Positions 1 through 8,503 of a stretch of DNA of 64,000 bases are shown here, piece by piece; positions within the stretch are counted from its first letter, which is position 1, and every line of letters begins with the position of its first letter. Location of the stretch: NCBI RefSeq assembly GCF_002216065.1, contig NZ_CP022282.1, positions 1,116,001 to 1,180,000 on the forward strand. Direction: 5' to 3'. Under the pieces are notes generated by a model. It ran no database searches. It saw only the letters and a program-made list of their open reading frames with translations, and was not told the origin of the DNA. Source of the DNA: Chryseobacterium sp. T16E-39 (lineage in GTDB: Bacteria > Bacteroidota > Bacteroidia > Flavobacteriales > Weeksellaceae). Both the position numbers and the translations under genes were made by a program.

Positions 1-339
1 ATCGGTTTCCAATATCCTGTTTACCATAACTTCACCTAACTTCACCGGATAATCCTCATTGGACTTAGCAATTATAGTTACCTTGTAGCTGCAATCATCC
101 ACAAAGTCAAGGCGTGATTTTACATAATCCTTACCATTGTTATAATATTCAGTTTGAACATTGTCCTGTACAACCATAACCCATTCATCAATAGGAGCGT
201 CAATCCTTACAAATTTTCCAGTTTTTATATTTTGGCATTTTGCAGGTTTATCCGATGTTAAAAACATGTTTTGTTGAGATTTTACCTGAGAAAAGCTCAG
301 ACATAACAATACGAGTAATACAATGTTAAGATGCTTCAT
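1..339 (-). CDS. Secreted protein of unknown function, 3' end outside window
   Basis: An open frame runs from an ATG at 339 down to the window edge, giving 113 codons with no stop, so the C-terminus is missing. The N-terminus (MKHLNIVLLVLLCLSFSQ) is a typical signal peptide with a short basic n-region and a Leu-rich core, so export across the inner membrane is likely. The remaining sequence is mixed polar and hydrophobic, with two cysteines, and I recognise no family. Its start overlaps the end of the upstream membrane-protein gene by 14 nt on the same strand, which suggests translational coupling and a shared transcript. Confidence 0.7.
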   Translation of the reverse strand, partial: MKHLNIVLLVLLCLSFSQVKSQQNMFLTSDKPAKCQNIKTGKFVRIDAPIDEWVMVVQDNVQTEYYNNGKDYVKSRLDFVDDCSYKVTIIAKSNEDYPVKLGEVMVNRILETD

Positions 340-721
340 ATTTTTGTTGTGTTTTTATTATCAATAATAAAAAAGCTCCCAAAAACTCAATAATCCAACC
401 CCATTTTAGCTTTACGATACCCGCAAAGGTTTCCCTCCAGGATTTAAAAGGCAGAAAACTGAAATAATCCAAAGACTGAAGTTTAACAGCTATCAGAGTG
501 AAGATGAATAATATAATCATTAAAACAGCTAAAACACGCACCATTTTCGGCAGGTTATTAATCACTGCAAATAAAGCACAGGCCGAAAGAATCCAACATA
601 TAATGGCTAAATAATGATCCAATTTCCAGTAATTCCAGTTTCCTATAATAGGAACATGAACCAGTGGTAAAAAGCTTCCCACCACAACCAAGAGTACTCC
701 GATGAACTGTATATTTTTCAT
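326..721 (-). CDS. Small four-helix integral membrane protein, unknown function
   Basis: This frame encodes about 131 residues from the ATG at 721. A longer frame to 757 exists, but MKNIQFIGVL is the natural start because it leads straight into the first hydrophobic helix. Four hydrophobic segments are visible, near residues 5-22, 34-52, 58-78 and 108-126, separated by short polar loops, with a charged tail ending KTQQKYEAS. No catalytic motif is visible. The 3' end overlaps the start of the following secreted-protein gene, so the two probably form one unit. DoxX-like or other small membrane families are possible, but nothing in the sequence decides. Confidence 0.7.
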   Translation of the reverse strand: MKNIQFIGVLLVVVGSFLPLVHVPIIGNWNYWKLDHYLAIICWILSACALFAVINNLPKMVRVLAVLMIILFIFTLIAVKLQSLDYFSFLPFKSWRETFAGIVKLKWGWIIEFLGAFLLLIIKTQQKYEAS

Positions 722-1081
722 TTTTCTTAAAGCACCAAAATACAAAAAAAAACACACTTCGATTCAGTGTACTTTAAAAACAAACTTTTCAAATTTAAAC
801 AGTCAGAACCATAAAAATTTTGCATAAAATTTCATTATTTAATAATAGAATTTCATTTTATTTGAATAGTTAAAAACTAACACAAACTAGTTTAATTCCG
901 ATTTGTAATCCGTATTTATTGTTTAACTTAACATCATTGACAAAAACAGGAATAAAATCTTCTGATTCAATAATTAACAATAAATATCAACATGAAAGAA
1001 ATAACAAAAAGTTGTTTTAAATAAAAAATGCACTTTATAAATAAAGTGCATTTTAATGTATTGATAATAAGCTACATAAAT
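722..1081. other. Intergenic region of about 360 bases
   Basis: AT-rich spacer between the upstream end of the small membrane-protein gene and the end of nupG. The only structure I can support is the nupG terminator hairpin at 1025-1054. No clear TANNTTTG box reading toward 721 and no convincing small ORF was found. Confidence 0.6.
1025..1054 (-). terminator. Rho-independent terminator of nupG
   Basis: A 14-bp perfect stem (AAAATGCACTTTAT with its complement) and a 2-base spacer, followed on the minus strand by a T-rich run. It lies about 30 nt past the nupG stop. Confidence 0.8.
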
Positions 1082-2464
1082 TTAATGATTTACATTAGCA
1101 ACTTCTTTAGGATCATGTTTATGTTTAAATAAAATAGCAAAAAATATTGCAAGTACCAGTGCATAAGCTGCAAATGACAACCATATATTTTGCCAATCTT
1201 TTACCATAACAACGGAGGATAATGTTCCATCAGCATTAACGGCTGCATTAAAAGATTTTTTTAGAATTTCCAAAAATGTCTGATTATCAGGTGTTGTTTG
1301 CAAATAAGAAGAAAGATCTCCTACATTCGTAAATTTCCGTGTAAAGAACTTATCAATAGCCCATCCCGCCATATAGCTTCCAAAAACAGCTCCAAAGCCA
1401 TTCGTCATCATCATAAATAATCCTTGTGCAGAAGAACGAATCTTTTTATCTGTTGTTGTTTCTACAAAAAGAGAACCTGAAATATTAAAGAAGTCGAAAG
1501 CCATTCCGTATACGATGCAGGAAAGAACAATGAGAGCTAATCCATATCCATCCGGAACACCATAGGCAAAAAATCCAAACCTTAATACCCAAGCCAACAT
1601 AGACATCAACATTACCTTTTTAATTCCGAACTTCTTTAAAAAGAATGGAATTGCAAGGATAAATAAGGTTTCTGAAACCTGAGAAATTGACATAATGATC
1701 GTAGATCTCTGTACAACGAAAGAATCTGCATATTTTGGGAAGTGAGCAAATTCACTTAAGAAAACATCCCCGTATGCATTTGTGAGCTGTAAAGCAGCAC
1801 CTAACAGCATAGAAAATAAGAAAAATAGTGCCGTTTTATAGTTACCGAAAAGCTTAAATGCATTCAAACCAAGCTGTTCCGACAAAGGTGCACTTTTATC
1901 AATTAATTTTTGTGGTGGACATTTTGGTAAAGTCAGTGCATAGATTCCGAGAAGAATCGCTACAACTCCACCAATATAAAATTGACCTTCAGTCGCTTTA
2001 TTCCCTGTAAGGTTAGTGATCCACATTGCTACAATAAATCCTATTGTTCCCCAAACACGTATTGGTGGAAAGTCCTTTACAACATCTAAATTACTATTCT
2101 TTAGTATAGTATACGAAATAGAATTAGCAAGAGCAATGGTTGGCATGTAGAAACACATTGCAGCAAGCATTACATAAAAGAAAGAGTTAGGATCACCAGT
2201 GTGCGGTAAGATAAATAAAACAATTCCATAAAGAATTTGTAAAGCTGAAAAAATACGTTCCGCATTTACCCAACGGTCAGCAATAATTCCAGTTATGGTA
2301 GGCATAAAGATAGAGGCTATCCCCATTGTTCCGAAAACAGCGCCAAACTGAGTGCCATCCCAATGTTTTGTACCGAACCAAAAATTAGCCATCGTAATCA
2401 GCCATGCTCCCCAAACAAAAAACTGAAGAAAGCTGAGGATGGTAAGTCGTAATTTTAAATTCAT
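1082..2464 (-). CDS. nupG: Nucleoside:H+ symporter (NupG/XapB family, MFS)
   Basis: Proton-driven uptake of nucleosides across the inner membrane. The 460-residue protein has the twelve-helix MFS pattern and follows E. coli NupG closely from the start (MNLKLRLTILSFLQFFVWGAW). It also keeps the family stretches DFPPIRVWGTIGFI near residue 131, SIIMSISQVSETLFILAIPFF in the middle, and FDFFNISGSLFVE near 325. Length is slightly above E. coli NupG (418), with an insertion of about 30 residues before the last helix. It starts 21 nt after the nuclease-family gene, so the two are probably co-transcribed, and it ends at a strong terminator. Substrate range cannot be read from sequence. Confidence 0.92.
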   Translation of the reverse strand: MNLKLRLTILSFLQFFVWGAWLITMANFWFGTKHWDGTQFGAVFGTMGIASIFMPTITGIIADRWVNAERIFSALQILYGIVLFILPHTGDPNSFFYVMLAAMCFYMPTIALANSISYTILKNSNLDVVKDFPPIRVWGTIGFIVAMWITNLTGNKATEGQFYIGGVVAILLGIYALTLPKCPPQKLIDKSAPLSEQLGLNAFKLFGNYKTALFFLFSMLLGAALQLTNAYGDVFLSEFAHFPKYADSFVVQRSTIIMSISQVSETLFILAIPFFLKKFGIKKVMLMSMLAWVLRFGFFAYGVPDGYGLALIVLSCIVYGMAFDFFNISGSLFVETTTDKKIRSSAQGLFMMMTNGFGAVFGSYMAGWAIDKFFTRKFTNVGDLSSYLQTTPDNQTFLEILKKSFNAAVNADGTLSSVVMVKDWQNIWLSFAAYALVLAIFFAILFKHKHDPKEVANVNH

Positions 2465-2485
2465 ATTTTAATTATAAAAACTCTT

Positions 2486-3085
2486 TTAGTCAATTTTCTT
2501 TTTTCTTCTCTTAATTTCTTCCTGAATCTCCAAAGCTGTATCATAATCTTCTTCTTTTACAGCATCTTCTAATAATTTTTGAAGCTCTTCCATGGAAAGA
2601 GATCTTAAATTATCTTCTGATTGAACTGTTTCAGAGAATGATTGTTCTTCTTTGGAAACATCTTCTAATTCTAAAAGAATTCCTGCTTCATTTAAGACTT
2701 GCTGAGTCGTAAAAATAGGTGCATCAAATCGCACTGCCATTGCAACAGCATCGGAGGTTCTGGCATCCAGAATCAGCTCTTCTTCTGTTATTTTATTTTT
2801 AAAGTTAATATTAGAAAAGAAAACGCCATCTACAATCTGATAAATAATGATTGAAACCAATTCATAATTTGCCGAAACTATAAATTTTGTAAATAAATCA
2901 TGGGTAAGAGGACGAGGTGGATGAATATCTTTCTCAAGACCAAGAGAAATGGATTGTGCCTCGAAATTTCCTATAACAACGGGTAGTTTTATGTGTGTTT
3001 CTTCATGTTCCAATAACAAAGCATATGCCCCTGATTGTGTCTGACTGTATGATATTCCCCGAATAATTAGCTGTTTATAATCCAT
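2486..3085 (-). CDS. Bifunctional nuclease family (BFN/DUF151) protein with UvrB/C-like tail
   Basis: 199 residues. Residues 1-135 form a BFN domain, recognisable from YALLLEHEETHIKLPVVIG, the ISLGLEK...RPLTHDL segment and LDARTSDAVAMAVR. In characterised plant members this fold has RNase and DNase activity; in bacteria its role is unclear. The C-terminal 40 residues (LQKLLEDAVKEEDYDTALEIQEEI) match the UvrB/UvrC motif, a short helical protein-interaction element, joined by an acidic Ser-rich linker. The gene precedes nupG by 21 nt. A TATCTTTG promoter box ends 5 nt before the ATG, so the message may have almost no leader. No function in nucleotide salvage has been shown, although the nupG context invites it. 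Confidence 0.85.
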   Translation of the reverse strand: MDYKQLIIRGISYSQTQSGAYALLLEHEETHIKLPVVIGNFEAQSISLGLEKDIHPPRPLTHDLFTKFIVSANYELVSIIIYQIVDGVFFSNINFKNKITEEELILDARTSDAVAMAVRFDAPIFTTQQVLNEAGILLELEDVSKEEQSFSETVQSEDNLRSLSMEELQKLLEDAVKEEDYDTALEIQEEIKRRKKKID

Positions 3086-3090
3086 AACTA

Positions 3091-3098
3091 CAAAGATA
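3091..3098 (-). promoter_or_regulatory. TANNTTTG promoter box immediately before the BFN gene
   Basis: TATCTTTG on the minus strand. By the Flavobacterium -7 consensus, transcription would begin about 2 nt before the ATG at 3085. No clear -33 TTTG is seen 17-21 nt upstream. Confidence 0.55.
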
Positions 3099-3133
3099 AA
3101 TTAATTTTTTATTGTAGGTTTTACTTTTTAGAC

Positions 3134-3170
3134 AAAAATAAAAGCTCGGAAAGCCCGAACTTTTATTTTT
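3134..3170 (-). terminator. Terminator of the etfBA operon
   Basis: Long A-tract/T-tract stem with a CCGA/TCGG core, one mismatch and a 4-base loop, 22 nt past the etfA stop. It separates etfBA from the BFN-nupG unit. Confidence 0.8.
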
Positions 3171-3192
3171 TTATTTATTATAAAACTAAGTT

Positions 3193-4140
3193 TTATCCTT
3201 TGATTGCCTTAATTTTTTCAGTTAATGCAGGAATAATCTGGAATGCATCTCCTACCACTCCATAATCAGCAGATTTAAAGAAAGGAGCTTCAGGATCACT
3301 ATTAATTACAACAATAGTTTTAGAAGAGTTTACTCCAGCTAAATGCTGAATCGCTCCCGAAATACCTACTGCAATGTAAAGATTTGGTGAAATTGCCTTA
3401 CCTGTTTGTCCTACGTGCTCAGTGTGAGGTCTCCAACCGATATCAGAAACAGGCTTAGAACAAGCTGTAGCAGCTCCCAATACATTTGCTAAATCTTCAA
3501 TCATCCCCCAGTTTTCAGGACCTTTCATTCCTCTACCAGCTGAAACTACAACTTCAGCTTCTTTAAGGTCTAATTTACCAGAACTTTGCTCATGAGAAAC
3601 CACTTTGGTATCTTCATTAGCTACCGATAGATTTTTCACTTCTTCAGAACCGGAAACTGCATTTTCTTTAACACCAAAAGCATTTTGAGAAACCGTGATG
3701 ATTACTCCTGCTCCTTCTGCTTTAGCATGCATAAATCCTTTTCCTGAGAAAGCTCTTCTTTTCACCTGAAATGGAGAAAGACTTTCAGGAGCTGCCAATA
3801 CATTAGTAATTAAAGAATAATTCTTCATTACAGCCAGCATAGGCGCTACTGATGAAGCATCTGTAGTGTGTGGGAAAACAATTATATTTCCATCAGCTAC
3901 TTCATTCACCGCTTGTGCGAAAGCTTTTGCTGAAAAGTTTTTAAGACCTTCGTCTTTAATATTAATAACATTTGATGCTCCATATTTATATAATAAATCT
4001 GAAGAATCTGTAGGATTTACAGAAATTGCTGTAACAGTATCTCCTGCCTGATCAGCAATAGCTTTAGCATAAGAAACTGCTTCAAAAGCTGCCTTTTTGT
4101 AAACTCCGTTTATATTTTCTGCGTATACGAATACTGCCAT
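3193..4140 (-). CDS. etfA: Electron transfer flavoprotein subunit alpha
   Basis: Large FAD-binding subunit of ETF, which takes electrons from acyl-CoA dehydrogenases and passes them to ETF:quinone oxidoreductase. The 315-residue protein has the N-terminal ETF domain (MAVFVYAENINGVYKK) and the diagnostic C-terminal FAD-binding segment: VVSAGRGMKGPENW near 199, SDIGWRPHTEHVGQTGK near 236, YIAVGISGAIQHLAGV near 258, and the NSDPEAPFFKSADYGVVGD region near 283. It lies 44 nt downstream of etfB on the same strand and is followed by a terminator, so the pair forms a simple operon. No ETF-QO or acyl-CoA dehydrogenase gene is adjacent. Confidence 0.97.
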   Translation of the reverse strand: MAVFVYAENINGVYKKAAFEAVSYAKAIADQAGDTVTAISVNPTDSSDLLYKYGASNVINIKDEGLKNFSAKAFAQAVNEVADGNIIVFPHTTDASSVAPMLAVMKNYSLITNVLAAPESLSPFQVKRRAFSGKGFMHAKAEGAGVIITVSQNAFGVKENAVSGSEEVKNLSVANEDTKVVSHEQSSGKLDLKEAEVVVSAGRGMKGPENWGMIEDLANVLGAATACSKPVSDIGWRPHTEHVGQTGKAISPNLYIAVGISGAIQHLAGVNSSKTIVVINSDPEAPFFKSADYGVVGDAFQIIPALTEKIKAIKG

Positions 4141-4184
4141 TTTTTTTAAATTTAAAGATTAAAAAATTTAATAATTGAAAGAGA

Positions 4185-4931
4185 TTATATTACTTTAGCC
4201 TCTTCATGAAGTAATCTTACCAATTCATCCAGATTATCCGGAGAAACCATTTTCACAGCAGCTCTTGGAGGAACACTGTCATAAGAAACTCCCTGAACTT
4301 TCACTTCATAAGACGTAGGCTCAACAACCTGCAATGGTTTTGTTCTTGCAGACATGATCCCTCTCATATTAGGTATAATCAAATCTTTCTCGTCTACTAA
4401 TCCTTTTTGTCCAGCAATAACTGCAGGAAGTTTTACAGATATCGTTTCTTTACCTCCTTCAATTTCTCTTATAGCAGTTGCTTCACTCCCATTGACATCT
4501 AAACCTACAGATGCATTTACGAATGGCTGGTTTAACAGCTGAGCTACCATTCCTGGAACAGAACCTCCATTATAATCAATTGATTCTTTTCCACAAAGGA
4601 TAAGATCATATCCTCCGCTTTGAGCAACAGCTGCAATTTCTTTAGCTGTTGAATAACTATCTTTTGGATCAAGATTTACTCTTACAGCATCATTTGCGCC
4701 AATCGCCAATGCTTTTCTGATTACAGGTTCTGTAGCAGTATCTCCTACATTAATTACTGTAACTGTAGCTCCCTGAGATTCCTGAAGTTTAACCGCCTTT
4801 GTTAACGCAAATTCATCTAGTGGATTGATCACCCACTGAATTCCGTTTTTGTCGAAAGCAGATTTATCTGCTGTAAAGTTAATTTTGGAAGTAGTATCCG
4901 GAACACTACTAATACAAACTAATATTTTCAT
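4185..4931 (-). CDS. etfB: Electron transfer flavoprotein subunit beta
   Basis: Small AMP-binding subunit of ETF, the partner of the alpha subunit encoded just downstream. The 248-residue protein begins MKILVCISSVPDTTSKI. It shows the family's NPLDEFALTKAVKLQE stretch near 36, the LILCGKESIDYNGGSVPGMVAQLL signature near 108-131 and VVEPTSYEVKVQGVSYD near 198. Length is normal for the family. The start is fixed by alignment to the usual N-terminus. I found no canonical promoter box; a near-match TATATTTA lies about 80 nt upstream. Confidence 0.97.
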   Translation of the reverse strand: MKILVCISSVPDTTSKINFTADKSAFDKNGIQWVINPLDEFALTKAVKLQESQGATVTVINVGDTATEPVIRKALAIGANDAVRVNLDPKDSYSTAKEIAAVAQSGGYDLILCGKESIDYNGGSVPGMVAQLLNQPFVNASVGLDVNGSEATAIREIEGGKETISVKLPAVIAGQKGLVDEKDLIIPNMRGIMSARTKPLQVVEPTSYEVKVQGVSYDSVPPRAAVKMVSPDNLDELVRLLHEEAKVI

Positions 4932-5029
4932 GTGTACTATTTTATTTTTCTCCTTTTATCGCATAAAAGCGTTATACTCTTACGCAGAGATCTTGTTTGA
5001 TTAATTTCTGTAAATATAAATAAAAAATA

Positions 5030-5047
5030 TATTATGCATGCATAATA
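5030..5047 (-). terminator. Probable terminator of the SDR gene (18-bp palindrome)
   Basis: TATTATGCATGCATAATA is a perfect palindrome 35 nt past the dehydrogenase stop. The minus strand continues into TATTTTTTATTT. The stem is AT-rich, so an operator for etfB is an alternative reading. Confidence 0.5.
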
Positions 5048-5081
5048 CTTATGATTTTATTATTCAATACATTAAATGTAT

Positions 5082-5789
5082 TTACTTCGCTGGTTTTGTC
5101 GCCCTAAACTCTATCTTACTAGGCAAAACCCGTGGATTCATTTTTAAAATATCCAATACCAGATTCCCCATATCCTCCGGCTGAATTTTCCATTCGTCTT
5201 TTTCCGAAACAACATTCCCATTGAAATTTGTTGCAACAGAACCTGGCATGATGACCGTTGTTTTAATATTGTATTTTCTAAGATCAATCATTGCAGCCTG
5301 AGTAAAGCCCACCACTCCAAATTTAGAGGCATTATATCCGGTTCCGTTTTCAAAGAAATTAGCGCCAGCAAGACTAGAAATAGTAATATAATAACCTTCG
5401 GTCTTTTTCAACTCCCCTACTGAAGCTTTTAAAGTATAAAAAGCACCTGTTAAATTAGTTTCTATCATAGAGTTCCATTCTTCAATAGTTAATTCATCTA
5501 CAGGCTTAAATATCCCTAACCCGGCATTAGCGATAACAAAATCTATCTTACCAAATTTCTCTACAATGTATTTAATAGCTTCTTCTTCACTTTCCAGACT
5601 TCTAACATCAGAAACAATTCCCAAAACCTGGCTGGAATATTGTTGCAATTCATTTTCAGCTGCTACCACATCTTCTTTTTTGCGCCCCGAAAATGCAACT
5701 GATACTCCATTCTGGAGCAATATTTTAGCAATTCCAAAACCTATCCCTTTCGTTCCGCCAGTGATATAGGCCACTTTATTTTTAATCAT
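5082..5789 (-). CDS. Short-chain dehydrogenase/reductase (SDR)
   Basis: NAD(P)-dependent oxidoreductase of about 235 residues with a Rossmann fold. Near the N-terminus TGGTKGIGFG is the dinucleotide-binding glycine motif; the central NAG motif (VIANAGLG) follows, then the catalytic Ser (ITISSLAG) and YNASK Tyr-Lys pair. The open frame extends further upstream, but that part crosses the terminator of the previous gene and the end of its coding region, so I place the start at MIKNKVAYITGG (ATG at 5789). Substrate is unknown; sequence relatives act on sugars, ketones or acyl groups. It lies alone between two terminators. Confidence 0.88.
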   Translation of the reverse strand: MIKNKVAYITGGTKGIGFGIAKILLQNGVSVAFSGRKKEDVVAAENELQQYSSQVLGIVSDVRSLESEEEAIKYIVEKFGKIDFVIANAGLGIFKPVDELTIEEWNSMIETNLTGAFYTLKASVGELKKTEGYYITISSLAGANFFENGTGYNASKFGVVGFTQAAMIDLRKYNIKTTVIMPGSVATNFNGNVVSEKDEWKIQPEDMGNLVLDILKMNPRVLPSKIEFRATKPAK

Positions 5790-5819
5790 ACGTTTTACTT
5801 TAATTTCTCTAAAATAAAG

Positions 5820-5843
5820 AAAACGCTTCAATTGAAGCGTTTT
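5820..5843 (-). terminator. Terminator of T9SS gene 5869-6876
   Basis: Perfect palindrome with core AACGCTTCAATTGAAGCGTT flanked by A and T runs, 26 nt past the stop. The same sequence recurs at 7293-7318. Confidence 0.85.
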
Positions 5844-5868
5844 ATATATACTAAGATTTATCAGCAAT

Positions 5869-6876
5869 TTATTTTTTAATGATTTTTTTAGAAAATTTAC
5901 CCCCTTCGGTTTCAATTGTAAGGACATATGTTCCTGGGAGAAGGTTTTTCAAATCTATTTTATTGTTATCTAGTTTAGCATTTATACTTCTTCCCGCTCT
6001 ATCAACAATTTCAACTTTAGTAATCTGCGACTTTGCTTGTATAGTAATAAAATCAGTTGCAGGATTAGGATAAACCAGAATATTATTTTCTTCAACAGCA
6101 GCTTCTTTTGTATTCAATACTGCATTATTAGTGGCAACTAGTGTATAATTATCAAAAGAAGTAATATGGGAAACTGTATTTCCTGAACCAACCGCTGAAA
6201 CAAAATCCATTTCAAAAGGATCTATGCCTGCAGCAGCAGGTACATAATTTGCAGGAGGGCTGGAAATAAAACCTCCCGGGCTGGTCCAAGTAACCACCCC
6301 TGTAGTTTTGTTAAATGTACATTTTAATGTGATCCATGTATTTGCCGGATAAGTATAGGTACTTGGCTCCAGATAAAAAAGAATATTCCCTGTCGTTCCA
6401 GTAATAGCATTCTTATAATATGCTATGCCTACAGCTCTTTGTGAAGCAAAATCATATCCAGCTCCAAGCAGCGTTTTATGGGTTGTCTCATCATACACTA
6501 AAACAGTTCCTCTACCCGACCCCCCGGTAACGCTTCCTGTGTACAAATTAAATTCCAGCTTAAGAATATCATTTCCCGCTATTCTGGCGGCCCACGCTGC
6601 AGGAAGCCCATCCTTCCACATATACTTTGTTTGTGTTGCATTCGCACTTCCAGTAAGCTGCAAAGACTTGTCATGAGCAGCGTCTATATTTACAATCTGC
6701 GCATCTGAATTGGAACCACCGGCAAAATCTGTACGAAAACCACCTTGCCCCACAGTAGTTGGTGTAATAGTCGTACCAACATTTCCTATAATATAGGAAT
6801 TAAAATTATCACCCTGTAATGATTGGGCATTTAATGTTTGAAATAAAAAGACACTAACTAGTAAAACTTTTCTCAT
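5869..6876 (-). CDS. Secreted protein with T9SS type A sorting domain, beta-sandwich body
   Basis: 335 residues. MRKVLLVSVFLFQTLNAQS is a signal peptide with cleavage likely after NAQ. Residues 20-245 are Gly/Thr-rich and beta-prone (LKLEFNLYTGS, NTWITLKCTFNKTTG, HITSFDNYTL) and resemble concanavalin-like carbohydrate-binding modules found in Bacteroidota surface proteins, but I cannot name the family. The last 70 residues are a T9SS type A C-terminal domain: VYPNPATDFITIQ, the LKNLLPGTYVLTIET strand and terminal SKKIIKK. The protein should cross the outer membrane through type IX secretion and be released or anchored. It is followed by its own terminator. A role in binding or degrading polysaccharide is a guess. 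Confidence 0.82.
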   Translation of the reverse strand: MRKVLLVSVFLFQTLNAQSLQGDNFNSYIIGNVGTTITPTTVGQGGFRTDFAGGSNSDAQIVNIDAAHDKSLQLTGSANATQTKYMWKDGLPAAWAARIAGNDILKLEFNLYTGSVTGGSGRGTVLVYDETTHKTLLGAGYDFASQRAVGIAYYKNAITGTTGNILFYLEPSTYTYPANTWITLKCTFNKTTGVVTWTSPGGFISSPPANYVPAAAGIDPFEMDFVSAVGSGNTVSHITSFDNYTLVATNNAVLNTKEAAVEENNILVYPNPATDFITIQAKSQITKVEIVDRAGRSINAKLDNNKIDLKNLLPGTYVLTIETEGGKFSKKIIKK

Positions 6877-7341
6877 AATATATTCTTTTTAGTTGTATAG
6901 CATTGTTTAAACTATTCATTCTTAGCATAAGATTCCTTTCCGTGAATAGCTTTATTGATAAAACAACAAAAGTTTAAGAAGAATACTTATGAAATGAAAA
7001 AATACATAGAGTGATTATCAGTAATAAATTTAAAACTCACTCTCTTTGTTTAATCCTATTTTTAATAAGTCATTTGTTTAATTTTCACACTCATTAAACG
7101 TTATGACCAGACGATTTAACAACTATAAAGATATTTTGGTATGAATAAATTACCAATACCTAAAAACGAGTAATTATTAATACCTGATCATAGGTATCTT
7201 TCTTGCTACTAGAGCAAATACAATAAAATTGAAGCGATCGATATCTTGTTTTTCAGCATTACCCAGCCTTTTTTTCACAAAATTCAAACAAAAAAAACGC
7301 TTCAATTGAAGCGTTTTTGTATATCTAAGATGTATAAGTAA
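6877..7341. other. Intergenic region of about 465 bases between two T9SS genes
   Basis: AT-rich spacer. It contains the terminator of the upstream-lying gene 7342-8208 (7293-7318) and presumably the promoter of 5869-6876, but no canonical TANNTTTG box was found on the minus strand. No convincing ORF or RNA gene was seen. Confidence 0.6.
7293..7318 (-). terminator. Terminator of T9SS gene 7342-8208
   Basis: Perfect 26-bp palindrome with core AACGCTTCAATTGAAGCGTT and long A/T flanks, 24 nt past the stop. It is identical in core to the hairpin at 5820-5843. Confidence 0.88.
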
Positions 7342-8208
7342 TTATTCTTTTATAATTTTTTGAATATATACTTTTCCATCACTTGCTTTAACTTTTAAAA
7401 TGTAAGTTCCTTTTGGATAGCTTGATACATTTACTTCATTAACGTTTTTGCTATTTGCCACTGAAGTAACCACTCTTCCGGTCATATCATAAATATCGAT
7501 GTTTTCAGATTTTAGAGAGCTTCCAAATTTGAATTTCAAGATGTCATGAACCGGATTTGGATAAACCTGTAAGTCTTTTGAATTGATCACTTCAGTAACC
7601 CCTAAATTATTTTGTCCAGTTACCGTCATTACCCATCTTGCTAAAGCAAAATTAGCTAAAGGCCCTGTCCCTGTTGCAATTGGAGTCGTAATAGAACAAT
7701 CTCCTGAAGAAAGATATGACAAACCTGTCTGAGCCCCCGGATGAGATCCCATATAAAATGATACCCCATCAGCACTTCCATCATGAGATATCTTGACAAC
7801 AAACGTACCACCTGCTGGAACAACCTGTGATAAACTCGTTCCCGTATTCACCATTAATCCAACATTTGCTGGAGCAACAGTTACGTTTGCGGTTCCTAAA
7901 AGCGTCTGAGTTCCAGCTGGAAATGTTCCTGTTAAGTTGTAAAGATCAACAGTCACTGGAAATGTATCACTTGCTGTTTGTACCCCAAATGCAATATTAG
8001 TAACATTGTAGGCATAATTTATTCCAAAATCTGATAACTTAAATACTCTGTAATAAGAATTCTGTGAAGTGTAACCTTCTGCTGAGTTACCGCATGCTAC
8101 GGATCCAGTTGGCGATACCGTGTTTGGAGTTGAATTTTGTGTAATTACTTGAGCATGGTTTATACCTGCAAGCACTACAACTGCTAAAGATGTAAAGATT
8201 TTCTTCAT
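7342..8208 (-). CDS. Secreted protein with T9SS type A sorting domain
   Basis: 288 residues. It starts with signal peptide MKKIFTSLAVVVLAGINHAQ. Residues 35-205 form one beta-rich region (YRVFKLSDFGINYAYNVTN, FPVTVDLYNLTG, GGTFVVKISHDG) with two cysteines that could pair; the function is not recognised. The C-terminal domain from about residue 215 (LQVYPNPVHDILKFKF, IDIYDMTGRVV, YPKGTYILKVKA, YIQKIIKE) is a standard type A sorting signal. It shares its terminator sequence with the next secreted gene downstream, but the body sequences are not obviously homologous. It is probably transcribed alone. Confidence 0.82.
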   Translation of the reverse strand: MKKIFTSLAVVVLAGINHAQVITQNSTPNTVSPTGSVACGNSAEGYTSQNSYYRVFKLSDFGINYAYNVTNIAFGVQTASDTFPVTVDLYNLTGTFPAGTQTLLGTANVTVAPANVGLMVNTGTSLSQVVPAGGTFVVKISHDGSADGVSFYMGSHPGAQTGLSYLSSGDCSITTPIATGTGPLANFALARWVMTVTGQNNLGVTEVINSKDLQVYPNPVHDILKFKFGSSLKSENIDIYDMTGRVVTSVANSKNVNEVNVSSYPKGTYILKVKASDGKVYIQKIIKE

Positions 8209-8421
8209 GATATTACTTTTAGTTAATTTTGTAAATATATTTTTTTTTATTGATTAAAAAAAATTTTAACTCATAAAATATACAATCAAAAACAATCTGT
8301 ATCATAAGTAATTAAATCAATAACATATTGCACCACAAAGTGAAAAATAATATTTTTTACATTTATTTTAATACATTCATATAATAAACCAAAATTATCT
8401 TTTTTAGTTTAAAATAACAGC

Positions 8422-8455
8422 AAAAAAAAGAGAACATCAATAATGACATTCTCTT
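8422..8455 (-). terminator. Terminator of the M20 dipeptidase gene
   Basis: AAGAGAA/TTCTCTT stem with an inner TCA/TGA pairing, followed by eight T on the minus strand, about 50 nt past the stop. Confidence 0.75.
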
Positions 8456-8503
8456 ATATATTAATTTAGTAATTTAATAACAATTACTTATCAAAAGTAT
8501 TTT

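Noticed and set aside
5082..5927. Longer start for the short-chain dehydrogenase at 5927
   Set aside because: The extension crosses a strong terminator and the end of the previous coding region; MIKNKVAYITGG at 5789 fits the family.
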